Shown: positions 42,956-50,406 of the stretch, piece after piece | Layout of the letters: every line of letters starts with the position of its first letter | How positions within the stretch are numbered: position 1 is the stretch's first letter | Assembly: GCA_020630975.1 (NCBI GenBank) | Contig: JAHDID010000002.1 | Location: forward strand, 124,001-188,000 | Direction: 5' to 3' | Source: Verrucomicrobiota bacterium | GTDB taxonomy: Bacteria; Verrucomicrobiota; Verrucomicrobiia; Verrucomicrobiales; DEV007 | DNA: 64,000 nt | Notes under the pieces: model-generated | What the model was told of the DNA's origin: nothing | The model's database searches: none | Seen by the model: only the letters and a program-made list of their open reading frames with translations | Made by a program: the position numbers and the translations under genes

Positions 42956-43969
42956 CTACCACTGTATGGCTGCGCTAGCCCACGTCAATCCTGCGCCAAA
43001 GGCTACCAGTAGGATGTGATCGCCGGGCGAGATGCGGCCCTGGCGGTTGGCCTCGTCGAGTGCGATGGCCACAGCAGCTGCCGAGGTATTGCCGTATTTG
43101 TCGAGATTGATGAAGACGTCGTCTTTGGAGACCTCGAGGCGATCGATGATGGCATCGATGATGCGTAGGTTCGCCTGGTGAGGAATGACGAGATTGATGT
43201 CAGCCGGCTTCAGCCCTGCTTGCTCGATAGCCTCCTCGGAGGCGCGGCGCATGGCATTGACGGCGTGTTTGAAGACCTCGCGGCCCTGCATAGCGAGAGT
43301 GGCGAGCTTTTCCTCGGCATTGGAGAGGGTGATCGGGCAGGCAGATCCACCGCCTGGGATATTCAGCAGCTCGGCCTGGCGACCGTCGGTACCCATGGTC
43401 GATGAGAGGATGCGGCCCTGGCCCTCCTCGGCTGGAGTCAGCACAGCGGCACCGGCACCATCGCCGAACAGCACGCAGGTATTCCGATCGGTCCAGTTGA
43501 CGAAAGCGCTGAGTTTTTCCGCACCTACGATCAGGGCATTTCCCCGGCCACCGGTAGCGATCAGGCTCTGGGCGATCTCCATGGCGTAGAGAAAGCCGGA
43601 GCAGGCAGCCGACACATCGAAGGCGACGGCTTTTTCCGCACCCAGCTGCTCCTGCACATAGCAGGCTGTGGATGGAGTGAGAGTATCTGGCGTGATAGTA
43701 GCGACGATGATCAGCTCGAGGTCCTCTGGAGCGATGCCAGCCTGCTCACAGGCCGCCTTGGCAGCCTCGGATGCGAGATGGCTGGTGAACTGATCCTCGG
43801 CAGCGATGCGGCGCTCCTTGATGCCAGTGCGTGTGGTGATCCACTCATCGGAGGTGTCGACGAGAGTCGCCAAATCCTCATTGGTCATCACCTTTTCCGG
43901 CAGGTAGCTGCCAGTGCCAGCGATACGTACGGGACGAAAACCTAGGTCTGTCGTGGGTGCAGTAGCCAT
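42956..43969 (-). CDS. fabH: 3-oxoacyl-ACP synthase III
   Basis: A 337-aa cytoplasmic thiolase-fold enzyme that starts fatty-acid synthesis by condensing acetyl-CoA with malonyl-ACP. The triad is visible: Cys in D-V-S-A-A-C-S-G-F near 120, His in I-P-H-Q-A-N-L-R near 258 and Asn in K-Y-G-N-T-S-A-A near 290. The N-terminal G-T-G-S-Y-L-P and T-R-T-G-I-K-E-R-R match FabH. It follows plsX by 35 bp, the classic plsX-fabH order, and precedes batA. Confidence 0.95.
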   Translation of the reverse strand: MATAPTTDLGFRPVRIAGTGSYLPEKVMTNEDLATLVDTSDEWITTRTGIKERRIAAEDQFTSHLASEAAKAACEQAGIAPEDLELIIVATITPDTLTPSTACYVQEQLGAEKAVAFDVSAACSGFLYAMEIAQSLIATGGRGNALIVGAEKLSAFVNWTDRNTCVLFGDGAGAAVLTPAEEGQGRILSSTMGTDGRQAELLNIPGGGSACPITLSNAEEKLATLAMQGREVFKHAVNAMRRASEEAIEQAGLKPADINLVIPHQANLRIIDAIIDRLEVSKDDVFINLDKYGNTSAAAVAIALDEANRQGRISPGDHILLVAFGAGLTWASAAIQW

Positions 43970-44004
43970 GTGATGTGTAGTCGTAGTGATAGGACACTAG
44001 GCTT

Positions 44005-45018
44005 TTACATCAGAGAGGCGTTTTCGGCAATCGCTTCCTCGATGATCGGGTTGATTCCGTGTGCCACACCATTCATACCAGCACGGATGGCATTTTGGAT
44101 GGCCAGGGCGGAACTACCACCATGACTAATAATCACCACACCATTCACACCTAGTAGAGGGCTGCCGCCGAATATTTCGGGGTTACCCTTGTCTTTAGCG
44201 GCTTTGAAAGCGCCTTTGGCCATGCTCGCGCCGAGCATACGGAAAGGTGATTTTTTTACTTCCCGCTTCACCCATTTGAACATGACCTTCACGGTAGCCT
44301 CAGCGGTCTTAAGGGTGATATTGCCGACAAAGCCGTCGCAGACGACGACATCGAGCTTGCTCTCGAAGAGGTCGTGCCCCTCGACATTGCCGCGGAAGTT
44401 GATGCCTTTGGCTTCTTTCAGCATGCCGAAGACCTCTTTGGTAAATTCTGTGCCTTTCGAGTCTTCCTCGCCTACGGACAGCAGACCGACTACGGGGTTT
44501 TCCTTGCCCTGGACATGCTCGGCGTAGACGCTGCCCATGATGGCGTACTGTAGCAGGTGAGAGGGCTTGGCCTCGACATTGGCACCTGCATCGATGATGT
44601 TGCACGGGCCGTTTTCGTTCGGCAGGGGCGAGGCGATACCAGCGCGCTCGACGCCCTTTAGGTGGCGCATTTTTACGGTGGATGCCGCGACACAGGCTCC
44701 GGTATTACCCGCGCTGATCAGAGCTTCGCAGTCGCCCTGCTTCACCAGATTGGCACCTACGCTTAGCGAGGAGTCTTTCTTTTCGCGCAGCGATTTCACT
44801 GGGGACTCATCCATGGCCACCGCCTGCGAGGCGTGGCAGATCTCCAGCTTGGCATGGCTAAAAGCGATGCGATCGAGTTCCGCCTTCAGTTTGGTCTCGT
44901 CGCCTACCAAAACCAGCTTGTCGAGCTTGCCGCCAAAGTCTGTCAAAGCAGCAGCAGCACCCTCTACGGTCACCTGTGGGGCGTAATCGCCACCCATCGC
45001 ATCCAAAGCAATCTTCAT
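44005..45018 (-). CDS. plsX: Phosphate acyltransferase
   Basis: A 337-aa PlsX, which turns acyl-ACP into acyl-phosphate for phospholipid synthesis. It shows the N-terminal I-A-L-D-A-M-G-G-D-Y-A-P, S-A-G-N-T-G-A near 102, R-A-G-I-A-S-P-L-P near 123, V-G-L-L-S-V-G-E-E near 180 and V-C-D-G-F-V-G-N near 225. The arrangement rpmF, (DUF3592-like), plsX, fabH matches the widely conserved bacterial cluster. The enzyme acts at the inner face of the membrane. Confidence 0.95.
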   Translation of the reverse strand: MKIALDAMGGDYAPQVTVEGAAAALTDFGGKLDKLVLVGDETKLKAELDRIAFSHAKLEICHASQAVAMDESPVKSLREKKDSSLSVGANLVKQGDCEALISAGNTGACVAASTVKMRHLKGVERAGIASPLPNENGPCNIIDAGANVEAKPSHLLQYAIMGSVYAEHVQGKENPVVGLLSVGEEDSKGTEFTKEVFGMLKEAKGINFRGNVEGHDLFESKLDVVVCDGFVGNITLKTAEATVKVMFKWVKREVKKSPFRMLGASMAKGAFKAAKDKGNPEIFGGSPLLGVNGVVIISHGGSSALAIQNAIRAGMNGVAHGINPIIEEAIAENASLM

Positions 45019-45096
45019 CTCAGTCTAGCTATCCGCCACGAAACGGTCCAGCACGTCAGTTGGCAACCGCTAAAAAGGCAAAAGTCGTCCGAGTTT

Positions 45097-45486
45097 TTAG
45101 CTGGATTTATTGAGTTTACTGATCAGTACACTGGCGAGCAGAAAGATGACGGAGAGGCATAGTATTGAGGTAGGTGGCAATATAAATGATCCCAGTGTCG
45201 CCAGCTTTGCATCGGAGCCGTACAGGATGATGTCGACCGAGTCTCCGATCTGATAAGACTGGGGGATCGTGCCTGTCGAGGCTCGATACTCAGCACCTTC
45301 TTTCGAGGAGAACTCAAAAATGGGACGACTGAGCTCAGCCCCATCCACAGTGAAGGTCTCGAATGAGACGATTTTTGCTGGGATTCGCTCAGCCGTGCAG
45401 AAAACTCCGAGCTGAAAAATCAGAAACAAAAACGCAAACACACCGATTAAGATCGCGGCTCCCTGGAAAGCTTGTCGGAGGTTCAT
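45097..45486 (-). CDS. DUF3592-like membrane protein
   Basis: A 129-aa protein with one helix near residues 11-30 and another near 100-122, enclosing a small beta domain (A-K-I-V-S-F-E-T...R-P-I-F-E-F-S-S-K-E-G-A-E-Y...Y-Q-I-G-D-S-V-D-I-I-L-Y). That arrangement is the DUF3592 pattern. Its role is unknown. It lies between a terminator following rpmF and the plsX gene on the same strand, so it may begin the plsX-fabH-bat transcript. Confidence 0.65.
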   Translation of the reverse strand: MNLRQAFQGAAILIGVFAFLFLIFQLGVFCTAERIPAKIVSFETFTVDGAELSRPIFEFSSKEGAEYRASTGTIPQSYQIGDSVDIILYGSDAKLATLGSFILPPTSILCLSVIFLLASVLISKLNKSS

Positions 45487-45516
45487 GAGCCGAGACTAAA
45501 GGGGGCTTCAAGACAC

Positions 45517-45543
45517 AAAAAAGCCGCCGGACCTTGCGGTGGC
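45517..45543 (-). terminator. Rho-independent terminator after rpmF
   Basis: On the minus strand GCCACCG and CGGCGGC arms (one G-U pair) around a short loop are followed by TTTTTT. It lies about 40 bp past the rpmF stop and should reduce read-through into the DUF3592-like and plsX genes. Confidence 0.85.
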
Positions 45544-45581
45544 GACTTTCTGAAAAAAGTATCTGGGTAAGACCAGTAGTC

Positions 45582-45764
45582 CTAGAACTCGTCTACTGTC
45601 AGAACCTGACGACCCTTGTAGTAACCGCAAGAAGGACATGCGGTGTGGGACTTGGTAGCGCTACCGCACTCGGAGCACACGTTTAGCTTAGCCGCACGCC
45701 AGCGCTGACCGCTACGACGTAGGCGTTTCTTCATCTTCGAGGTGCGACGCTTAGGGACTGCCAT
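45582..45764 (-). CDS. rpmF: 50S ribosomal protein L32
   Basis: A 60-aa basic protein with the L32 start M-A-V-P-K-R-R-T-S-K-M-K-K-R and a zinc ribbon (C31-S-E-C34 and C44-P-S-C47). It is the zinc-binding form of L32, a structural protein of the large ribosomal subunit. Placement upstream of plsX-fabH is conserved in many bacteria. A terminator follows. Confidence 0.97.
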   Translation of the reverse strand: MAVPKRRTSKMKKRLRRSGQRWRAAKLNVCSECGSATKSHTACPSCGYYKGRQVLTVDEF

Positions 45765-45950
45765 GGCTGCTAAAAGTGTAAAGTTAAATTAAAAGACGGA
45801 CGAAAAATCGTGGGCGGGAAATAAGGACTAAAATTTTAAAAAGTCAACGCATAAATTTGGTTGGAAATCACCTTTTGAGCTTCTCTGATCAGGAGATTCT
45901 GATCTTCTCGTTTTCCCTGAGCGTTTTCGAAACGGAAAGGAGAGAAAAAA

Positions 45951-46031
45951 TACCGGGGACAGGACTCGAACCTGCACACCAAAGGCACTTGATCCTAAGT
46001 CAAGCGTGTCTACCAATTTCACCACCCCGGC
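45951..46031 (-). tRNA. tRNA-Leu, anticodon TAG
   Basis: 81 nt on the minus strand. The acceptor arms GCCGGGG and CCCCGGT pair with one terminal G-U, and the discriminator base is A. The anticodon stem CTTGA/TCAAG encloses the loop CTTAGGA (anticodon TAG). A long variable arm (TGCCTTTGGTGTGC) identifies a class II tRNA, and GGTTCGAGTCC is the T loop. The 3' CCA is not encoded. Confidence 0.96.
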
Positions 46032-46223
46032 ATAGAAGAAACCTTCTTGGAAGGCGAAGTGGCTGAATGTGCCACGCCTTGCGCAGAACTCAAGAGTAAA
46101 AATTTTATCTAATTCTCCGAATATCTTGTGAGATCCTACGTCTAAGCGCCAGATGAGCTTGAGCCCGCGGCAAATCTTCCCCATAATGCCGCTTATTACC
46201 CACCCACTGATCGATCTGACCTC

Positions 46224-47000
46224 GTGAAATACAAATTCCTGGACCACACCGACTCCAGCCCTGCCCCTCGTGAGGAGCGGCAGCAGCAGCGTGCGATCCT
46301 GCTGCCAGTGCTAATGGTGCTGGTGGTATTTGGTGCATTTTATCTGGTCATCAGTACCCGGCCCGAGGCGCGGCCGCCTATGGAAAGCGATGCGAGTGAC
46401 TTCGAGCCGGTAGAACTCGCCCTAGAGACCGATGCTCAGACGGGTATCGTCCGCCCTCCCAAAATCGAACTGGAGGGGCTGGACTTTGATATGGATCTGA
46501 GGAACCACGCTCATATCCCCTCCTCGGTCGATATCGACCAGCTGTCGCAGACGACCAACGAACCGATCCCCAAAGCGATCCCGGTGGCGAGAGTGATCAG
46601 CAATGCGGCGCCAGCACCTGCAAAGACCAAGCCTCAGTACTCCCTGCCGATCTTGAAGCCCAATATCGATGCGAGCCGATTCACCCCATGGATGACACCA
46701 GCAGAGATGAATCAGCATATCCAAGAACTTAACCGCGGTCACACCGAGACCTTTTGGAATCGCGGGCACTGGATCGTGGCAGTGGAAGGTCGCTGGGGTG
46801 GTGGACGCGAGGAGTACCGCATCGTCTACGAGGCCGACCCTCGCTACGCCTGGCGCTACCGGATCTCCCAGAGTGAAAGTCAGTTCTCTGAAAATATCGA
46901 ATCGCTGAAGCAGCAGGGTTTTCAGCTCGTGCAGAGCCAAGTCTTTAAAAATCCCCAGGGCGAAAGTCGCTACCAGGCGATTTGGCAGTATCGGCGCTGA
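46224..47000 (+). CDS. Bitopic membrane protein with small C-terminal domain, unknown
   Basis: A 258-aa protein from a GTG start. A short basic cytoplasmic N-terminus precedes one helix (about 24-44, AILLPVLMVLVVFGAFYLVIS). A Pro/Ala-rich linker follows (about 50-145), then a compact domain rich in Trp and Tyr from 150 (F-T-P-W-M-T-P-A-E-M-N, F-W-N-R-G-H-W-I-V-A-V-E-G-R-W). This layout resembles periplasmic linker proteins anchored in the inner membrane. The family is not recognised. It faces away from the tRNA and rpmF block and seems to be a single-gene unit. Confidence 0.65.
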   Translation: MKYKFLDHTDSSPAPREERQQQRAILLPVLMVLVVFGAFYLVISTRPEARPPMESDASDFEPVELALETDAQTGIVRPPKIELEGLDFDMDLRNHAHIPSSVDIDQLSQTTNEPIPKAIPVARVISNAAPAPAKTKPQYSLPILKPNIDASRFTPWMTPAEMNQHIQELNRGHTETFWNRGHWIVAVEGRWGGGREEYRIVYEADPRYAWRYRISQSESQFSENIESLKQQGFQLVQSQVFKNPQGESRYQAIWQYRR

Positions 47001-47110
47001 GGATGCGGAAGCCCGACGTAACTCCATCCCTGTGGACCGAAAGATCGCAGCTTCTATATGCTTCTGCACTGCGACTGTCGCCTATTTTAGAGCTATGGGG
47101 TAACATAAGT

Positions 47111-47309
47111 TTCTAGCACCCCGCAGGGGTGCTGGTTTAGTCACGGACCATCCGGTGGCTGCGCTATGCTTGCCACCGGCTACTATCTTTGAGTCCCTCC
47201 GGGACTGATAGAGCCCCAGAGGGGCGCAGAGCTGGTAGCCTGGGGTGAAACCCCAGGGGGGATAGGCCATCAACACTATCCACCCTGGCAGGGTGGTAGA
47301 AACATCTCA
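47111..47309. repeat. Hairpin-rich intergenic repeat E, copy 1
   Basis: At least five successive hairpins: CACCCC/GGGGTG, CCGGTGGC/GCCACCGG, AGTCCC/GGGACT, CTGGGGT/ACCCCAG and CCACCCT/AGGGTGG. The first three and the flanking words recur at 63551-63672. No gene lies between 47001 and 47319. Confidence 0.85.
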
Positions 47310-47319
47310 TCACCTTTTC

Positions 47320-48036
47320 CTATCGCACTTGGCCGACTCCGGTAAAACCAAGATTGGCACTGGTGTTAGCTAGGTCATGTTGCTCGGCAAGTATCAGCAT
47401 GCTTTCAATCACAGTTAACACATCCCTCTTACCCAAATGTCTAAAACCGATTCGGATCCATTCTTTTTTCGTGCTTGTGAGCTTGGGTGACAATTGATGG
47501 ACGAATCGATTTATCGGATCAGGAAAGCGAAAAGCATCAATGATTCCTAAATCACAGCCACCGAAATGCTCCACATGAAAAATATAGCGCTCTCCATCTC
47601 GATTCTTCACTCGAAGTCTAATTTCTACTGAGCGGTCGTCAATCTTTCCCTCGAATTGAGAAACCAGGTTAGTATTTTTTACTACCTTTAAGTCAGGGTA
47701 AGTCTCCAATATGATATCTGCTCGAGACTTAATAGCTTTGAGTCTTCGCTTCTTCCAGTGCCCGCCTTGCTTCACTTTGTTGACGCAAGTTGAACAAAGA
47801 TAACCATACTCATATCCAATAAAACCATTATCAACCTCAATTACAGGTGACTCAGCCCCGCATATACTGCAATTCGGCGTGAAGCTAGGTAGACATTTTT
47901 CACATGCCCACCAGAGATTCTTCTTATTAGAAGGCCATTTTCTAACACATGTATGCAAGTAATGGGGCATTTGATGAATTCCCTCTAGAGCTTCAGCATT
48001 AATTGAAATCTTGTGGAAGTTCAATCGCCTGTTCAA
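47320..48036 (-). CDS. Zinc-ribbon protein, unknown function
   Basis: A 238-aa cytoplasmic protein. Three C-x-x-C pairs near residues 44 (W-W-A-C-E-K-C), 56 (N-C-S-I-C) and 81 (L-C-S-T-C) suggest a zinc-bound N-terminal domain. The C-terminal part is a mixed alpha/beta domain. AT-rich and overlapping the 62-aa gene upstream by 4 bases (ATGA), it forms a two-gene unit. Such a compact pair beside a repeat is reminiscent of an accessory or defence-type cassette, but no known family was recognised. Confidence 0.55.
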   Translation of the reverse strand: MNRRLNFHKISINAEALEGIHQMPHYLHTCVRKWPSNKKNLWWACEKCLPSFTPNCSICGAESPVIEVDNGFIGYEYGYLCSTCVNKVKQGGHWKKRRLKAIKSRADIILETYPDLKVVKNTNLVSQFEGKIDDRSVEIRLRVKNRDGERYIFHVEHFGGCDLGIIDAFRFPDPINRFVHQLSPKLTSTKKEWIRIGFRHLGKRDVLTVIESMLILAEQHDLANTSANLGFTGVGQVR

Positions 48037-48221
48037 GGTATCTCAAGATAATCATCAAAATCCACCCAGTTAGCAGGGTTCTGATCATCTAGACGCTCCA
48101 TGAGAATCTTTTTCTGCTCAGGTTGCTTGATTCGTTTCAGATGAAACGCATGGATGATGATTCGAGTCAGGTCTTCATCTTCCAAAGTAGCGATTTGAGA
48201 CTGAATTTCTTCAACAGTCAT
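48033..48221 (-). CDS. Small helical acidic protein, partner of the zinc-ribbon gene
   Basis: A 62-aa protein with T-V-E-E-I-Q-S-Q-I-A-T-L-E-D-E-D-L-T-R-I-I-I-H-A-F, two predicted helices and an acidic tail. Its stop overlaps the next start, so the two are translated together. Size and acidity would suit an antitoxin or adaptor, though that is inference only. Confidence 0.45.
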   Translation of the reverse strand: MTVEEIQSQIATLEDEDLTRIIIHAFHLKRIKQPEQKKILMERLDDQNPANWVDFDDYLEIP

Positions 48222-48262
48222 TCGATAGCATACTTATTTTTGCCTTAAAATCTCCAACTAAA

Positions 48263-49111
48263 TCACCGCAACAATTTCTCCAGCGCATCCAGCGCCCCTA
48301 GAGGTAGAGCGACATCGTTGTTGGGATCGGGCACCTCTGGCTCGCGGGGATTGATGCGGATCAGGCAGGCGTTTTTCCAGCTAGCTACGGATTCACTCTG
48401 CATGCGCACCGTCGGCACCGCTTTGCCAGCGCCCAACTCCACGATGACAAGGCGTCTGTCGCCGAGATCGCGGAGCCAGCTGTGGTAGAGTTTTTCTTGA
48501 GTGTCGGTGCGGGCTCCATTCCAGCCCCAGTCGCCAAACATCAGGATGGCAGGGCGGGCGATGCCGCCGCAGTCAGGGCAGGTGGGTAGCGGCTGCTGAG
48601 CGCGCATGGTCTGGTGATCGATCACGAGGTTTCCGGCATCGCCGACTTCCCAAATCCGCTGTTGGCAGTCGGACAGGCACTGCAAGTGATTGATACTGCC
48701 GTGGCACTCCACCACTTGCTCGGGGCGAAAGCCCGCCTTCTCGAAGTGCCCGTCGACATTCGAAGTGTAGACGAAAGTGTCGCAGGGGAGCCGCTCGCCA
48801 AAGGCCCTAAGCATCTCAAACCCCGCATGCGGCTGAGTATCGCGATAGAGCTGATAGCGGTGCCCGTAGAATCCCCAACCAAAGGCGGGGTCGTCGGTGA
48901 AGTTCTGCGGATTGGCCACAGACATAAACTCCAAGCCGAGCCGCTCATAGGGTGGGTATGCTTTCCAAAAGCCCCGCGTTCCGCGAAAGTCGGGCAGGCC
49001 AGAGTCGACACCCATGCCAGCACCGGCTGTGATCAGTAGCGCCTCGGCCTCGGCTAGCTTCTGCCAAGCGGCTTCGATAGCAGCGGTGGTGTTGTCGGCA
49101 GAGCGGCTCAT
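48263..49111 (-). CDS. SIR2-family NAD-dependent protein deacylase
   Basis: A 282-aa sirtuin. G-A-G-M-G-V-D-S-G-L-P-D-F-R-G near 31 binds NAD. T-S-N-V-D-G-H-F near 118 replaces the usual T-Q-N-I-D. The catalytic His is in V-E-C-H-G-S near 137, and Cys pairs C147/C151 and near C176/C179 (C-P-D-C-G-G) form the zinc site. The family removes acyl groups from lysines, giving nicotinamide and O-acyl-ADP-ribose. It follows tsaB with a 4-base overlap, a coupling that may only be genomic convenience. The Ser at the T-Q-N position is a notable variation. Confidence 0.86.
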   Translation of the reverse strand: MSRSADNTTAAIEAAWQKLAEAEALLITAGAGMGVDSGLPDFRGTRGFWKAYPPYERLGLEFMSVANPQNFTDDPAFGWGFYGHRYQLYRDTQPHAGFEMLRAFGERLPCDTFVYTSNVDGHFEKAGFRPEQVVECHGSINHLQCLSDCQQRIWEVGDAGNLVIDHQTMRAQQPLPTCPDCGGIARPAILMFGDWGWNGARTDTQEKLYHSWLRDLGDRRLVIVELGAGKAVPTVRMQSESVASWKNACLIRINPREPEVPDPNNDVALPLGALDALEKLLR

Positions 49112-49794
49112 AGCTTGGTGCCGGGAAATCCTGGGACCGGCTTTTTTTTGGCCTTGGTGATGTAGGGCGGACGCAAGTAGTACGGTTCGATCGGGCGGGT
49201 CGGTATCGACTGTCGAGCGGCGGCATCGGGATAGCGGCTCAGTGCTGTGCGCGCCACAGCCACCGCACTCGGCATGGCTAGCTGCACGGCATCCCAGGCG
49301 GCGGCCATGGCTTTATCGACGGTGTAGATCGGTGCCGCATCGCCATCGAGGGAGGCGAGCTTTTCAGCAAAGGCCGCCTCATCAAGCATCTCGGGATCGC
49401 CCTGCAGTGAGCCGCTCTCGATCTGGCAGTGGTAAAACGTCTTTCGGCGCGCATCGCCGACGATGTGATAGCAGCCACCGGTCTCCGCCGCTGTGTATGC
49501 CTCCAGCGACGACCCGCCCAGCACCTGAGCCCCAGTCGCGATGCTGATGCCATTGGCGACGGCGATGCCGACACGTACGCCGCTGTAGGAGCCGGGGCCG
49601 ACGCCGACTACGACCAGGTCGAGCTGGCGAGCAGCAGTATCCAGCGCCTCCTTTATCGGCCCAAAGATCTCGGAATTGTGCGAGCGGTCGGTGGTGAACA
49701 CACTCTCGTAGAGCACCTCCGACGATGTGGCATCGACGAGTGCTACACTAGCCTCGGGGGCTGAGGTCTCTATGGCAAGTATTGCGGCGGCCAT
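49108..49794 (-). CDS. tsaB: tRNA threonylcarbamoyladenosine biosynthesis protein TsaB
   Basis: A 228-aa ASKHA-fold protein with the N-terminal I-L-A-I-E-T-S-A-P-E-A-S-V-A-L and V-G-V-G-P-G-S-Y-S-G-V-R-V-G near 65, both diagnostic of TsaB (YeaZ). It lacks the metal-binding His pair of TsaD, as expected. With TsaD, TsaE and TsaC it makes the t6A37 modification of tRNAs reading ANN codons. The C-terminal P-Y-Y-L-R-P-P is typical. Confidence 0.93.
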   Translation of the reverse strand: MAAAILAIETSAPEASVALVDATSSEVLYESVFTTDRSHNSEIFGPIKEALDTAARQLDLVVVGVGPGSYSGVRVGIAVANGISIATGAQVLGGSSLEAYTAAETGGCYHIVGDARRKTFYHCQIESGSLQGDPEMLDEAAFAEKLASLDGDAAPIYTVDKAMAAAWDAVQLAMPSAVAVARTALSRYPDAAARQSIPTRPIEPYYLRPPYITKAKKKPVPGFPGTKL

Positions 49795-49828
49795 CTCGGT
49801 AAAAAGCTTGATGATAGGGGCTTAGTCA

Positions 49829-50401
49829 ATGCACATTCCCAGTAGCTTTCTACCCATGAAATCCGGTCTGCAAATTCGCGAATGGCTGCCCAGCGAGGCA
49901 GCTGAGATCGAGCGGCTCGCCCGCGCGATCTGGCCTGTGGTGTATAGCGAGATCGTCACGCAGGGCCAGATCGACTATATGCTCGATCGGATGTACGCGC
50001 CCAGCGTGATCCGAGACGAGATCGAGAGCCGCCGTATCATCTACCTACGTGCTGAGGCAAGCGACCGTGGCAATGAGGGCAGCGGCTCATCATCGGTAAA
50101 GGGCTTCGCAGCCTATGGGCCTGTGAATACAGGGCAGTGGTGCGAGCTGCACAAGCTCTACGTGCTACCCGAGCAGCAGCGAAGCGGCGTGGGCAGAGCC
50201 CTAGTATCGGCCGCCGCTAGCGGGGCTGCGAGTGGCGGCGCGCGAGGGCTGCAGCTGCGAGTGAATCGCCAAAATCACAGTGCTATCGCCTTTTACCAGC
50301 GGGTCGGCTTTATCATCGCACGCGAGGACTGCCTCGACATCGGTGGCGGCTACGTCATGGATGATTACATTCTCGAAATGCCTTTCGACAGAGGAACGTA
50401 A
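49829..50401 (+). CDS. GNAT family N-acetyltransferase
   Basis: A 190-aa protein; translation could also begin at Met10 (49856). It carries L-Y-V-L-P-E-Q-Q-R-S-G-V-G-R-A-L-V near 111, the acetyl-CoA pyrophosphate loop (Q/R-x-x-G-x-G/A), and L-R-V-N-R-Q-N-H-S-A-I-A-F-Y-Q-R-V-G-F near 143. This fits RimI-like acetyltransferases. The substrate could be an amine or a ribosomal or other protein N-terminus. The position next to tsaB recalls the tsaB-rimI arrangement, though here the genes are divergent. Confidence 0.83.
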   Translation: MHIPSSFLPMKSGLQIREWLPSEAAEIERLARAIWPVVYSEIVTQGQIDYMLDRMYAPSVIRDEIESRRIIYLRAEASDRGNEGSGSSSVKGFAAYGPVNTGQWCELHKLYVLPEQQRSGVGRALVSAAASGAASGGARGLQLRVNRQNHSAIAFYQRVGFIIAREDCLDIGGGYVMDDYILEMPFDRGT

Positions 50402-50406
50402 ACTGG

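Noticed and set aside
45828-46247. Open frame of 139 codons on the minus strand
   Set aside because: It runs through the tRNA-Leu gene and has no protein-like features.
47111-47309. CRISPR or tRNA-like array in the hairpin chain
   Set aside because: Stems differ from each other, there are no equal repeats or spacers, and no tRNA features.
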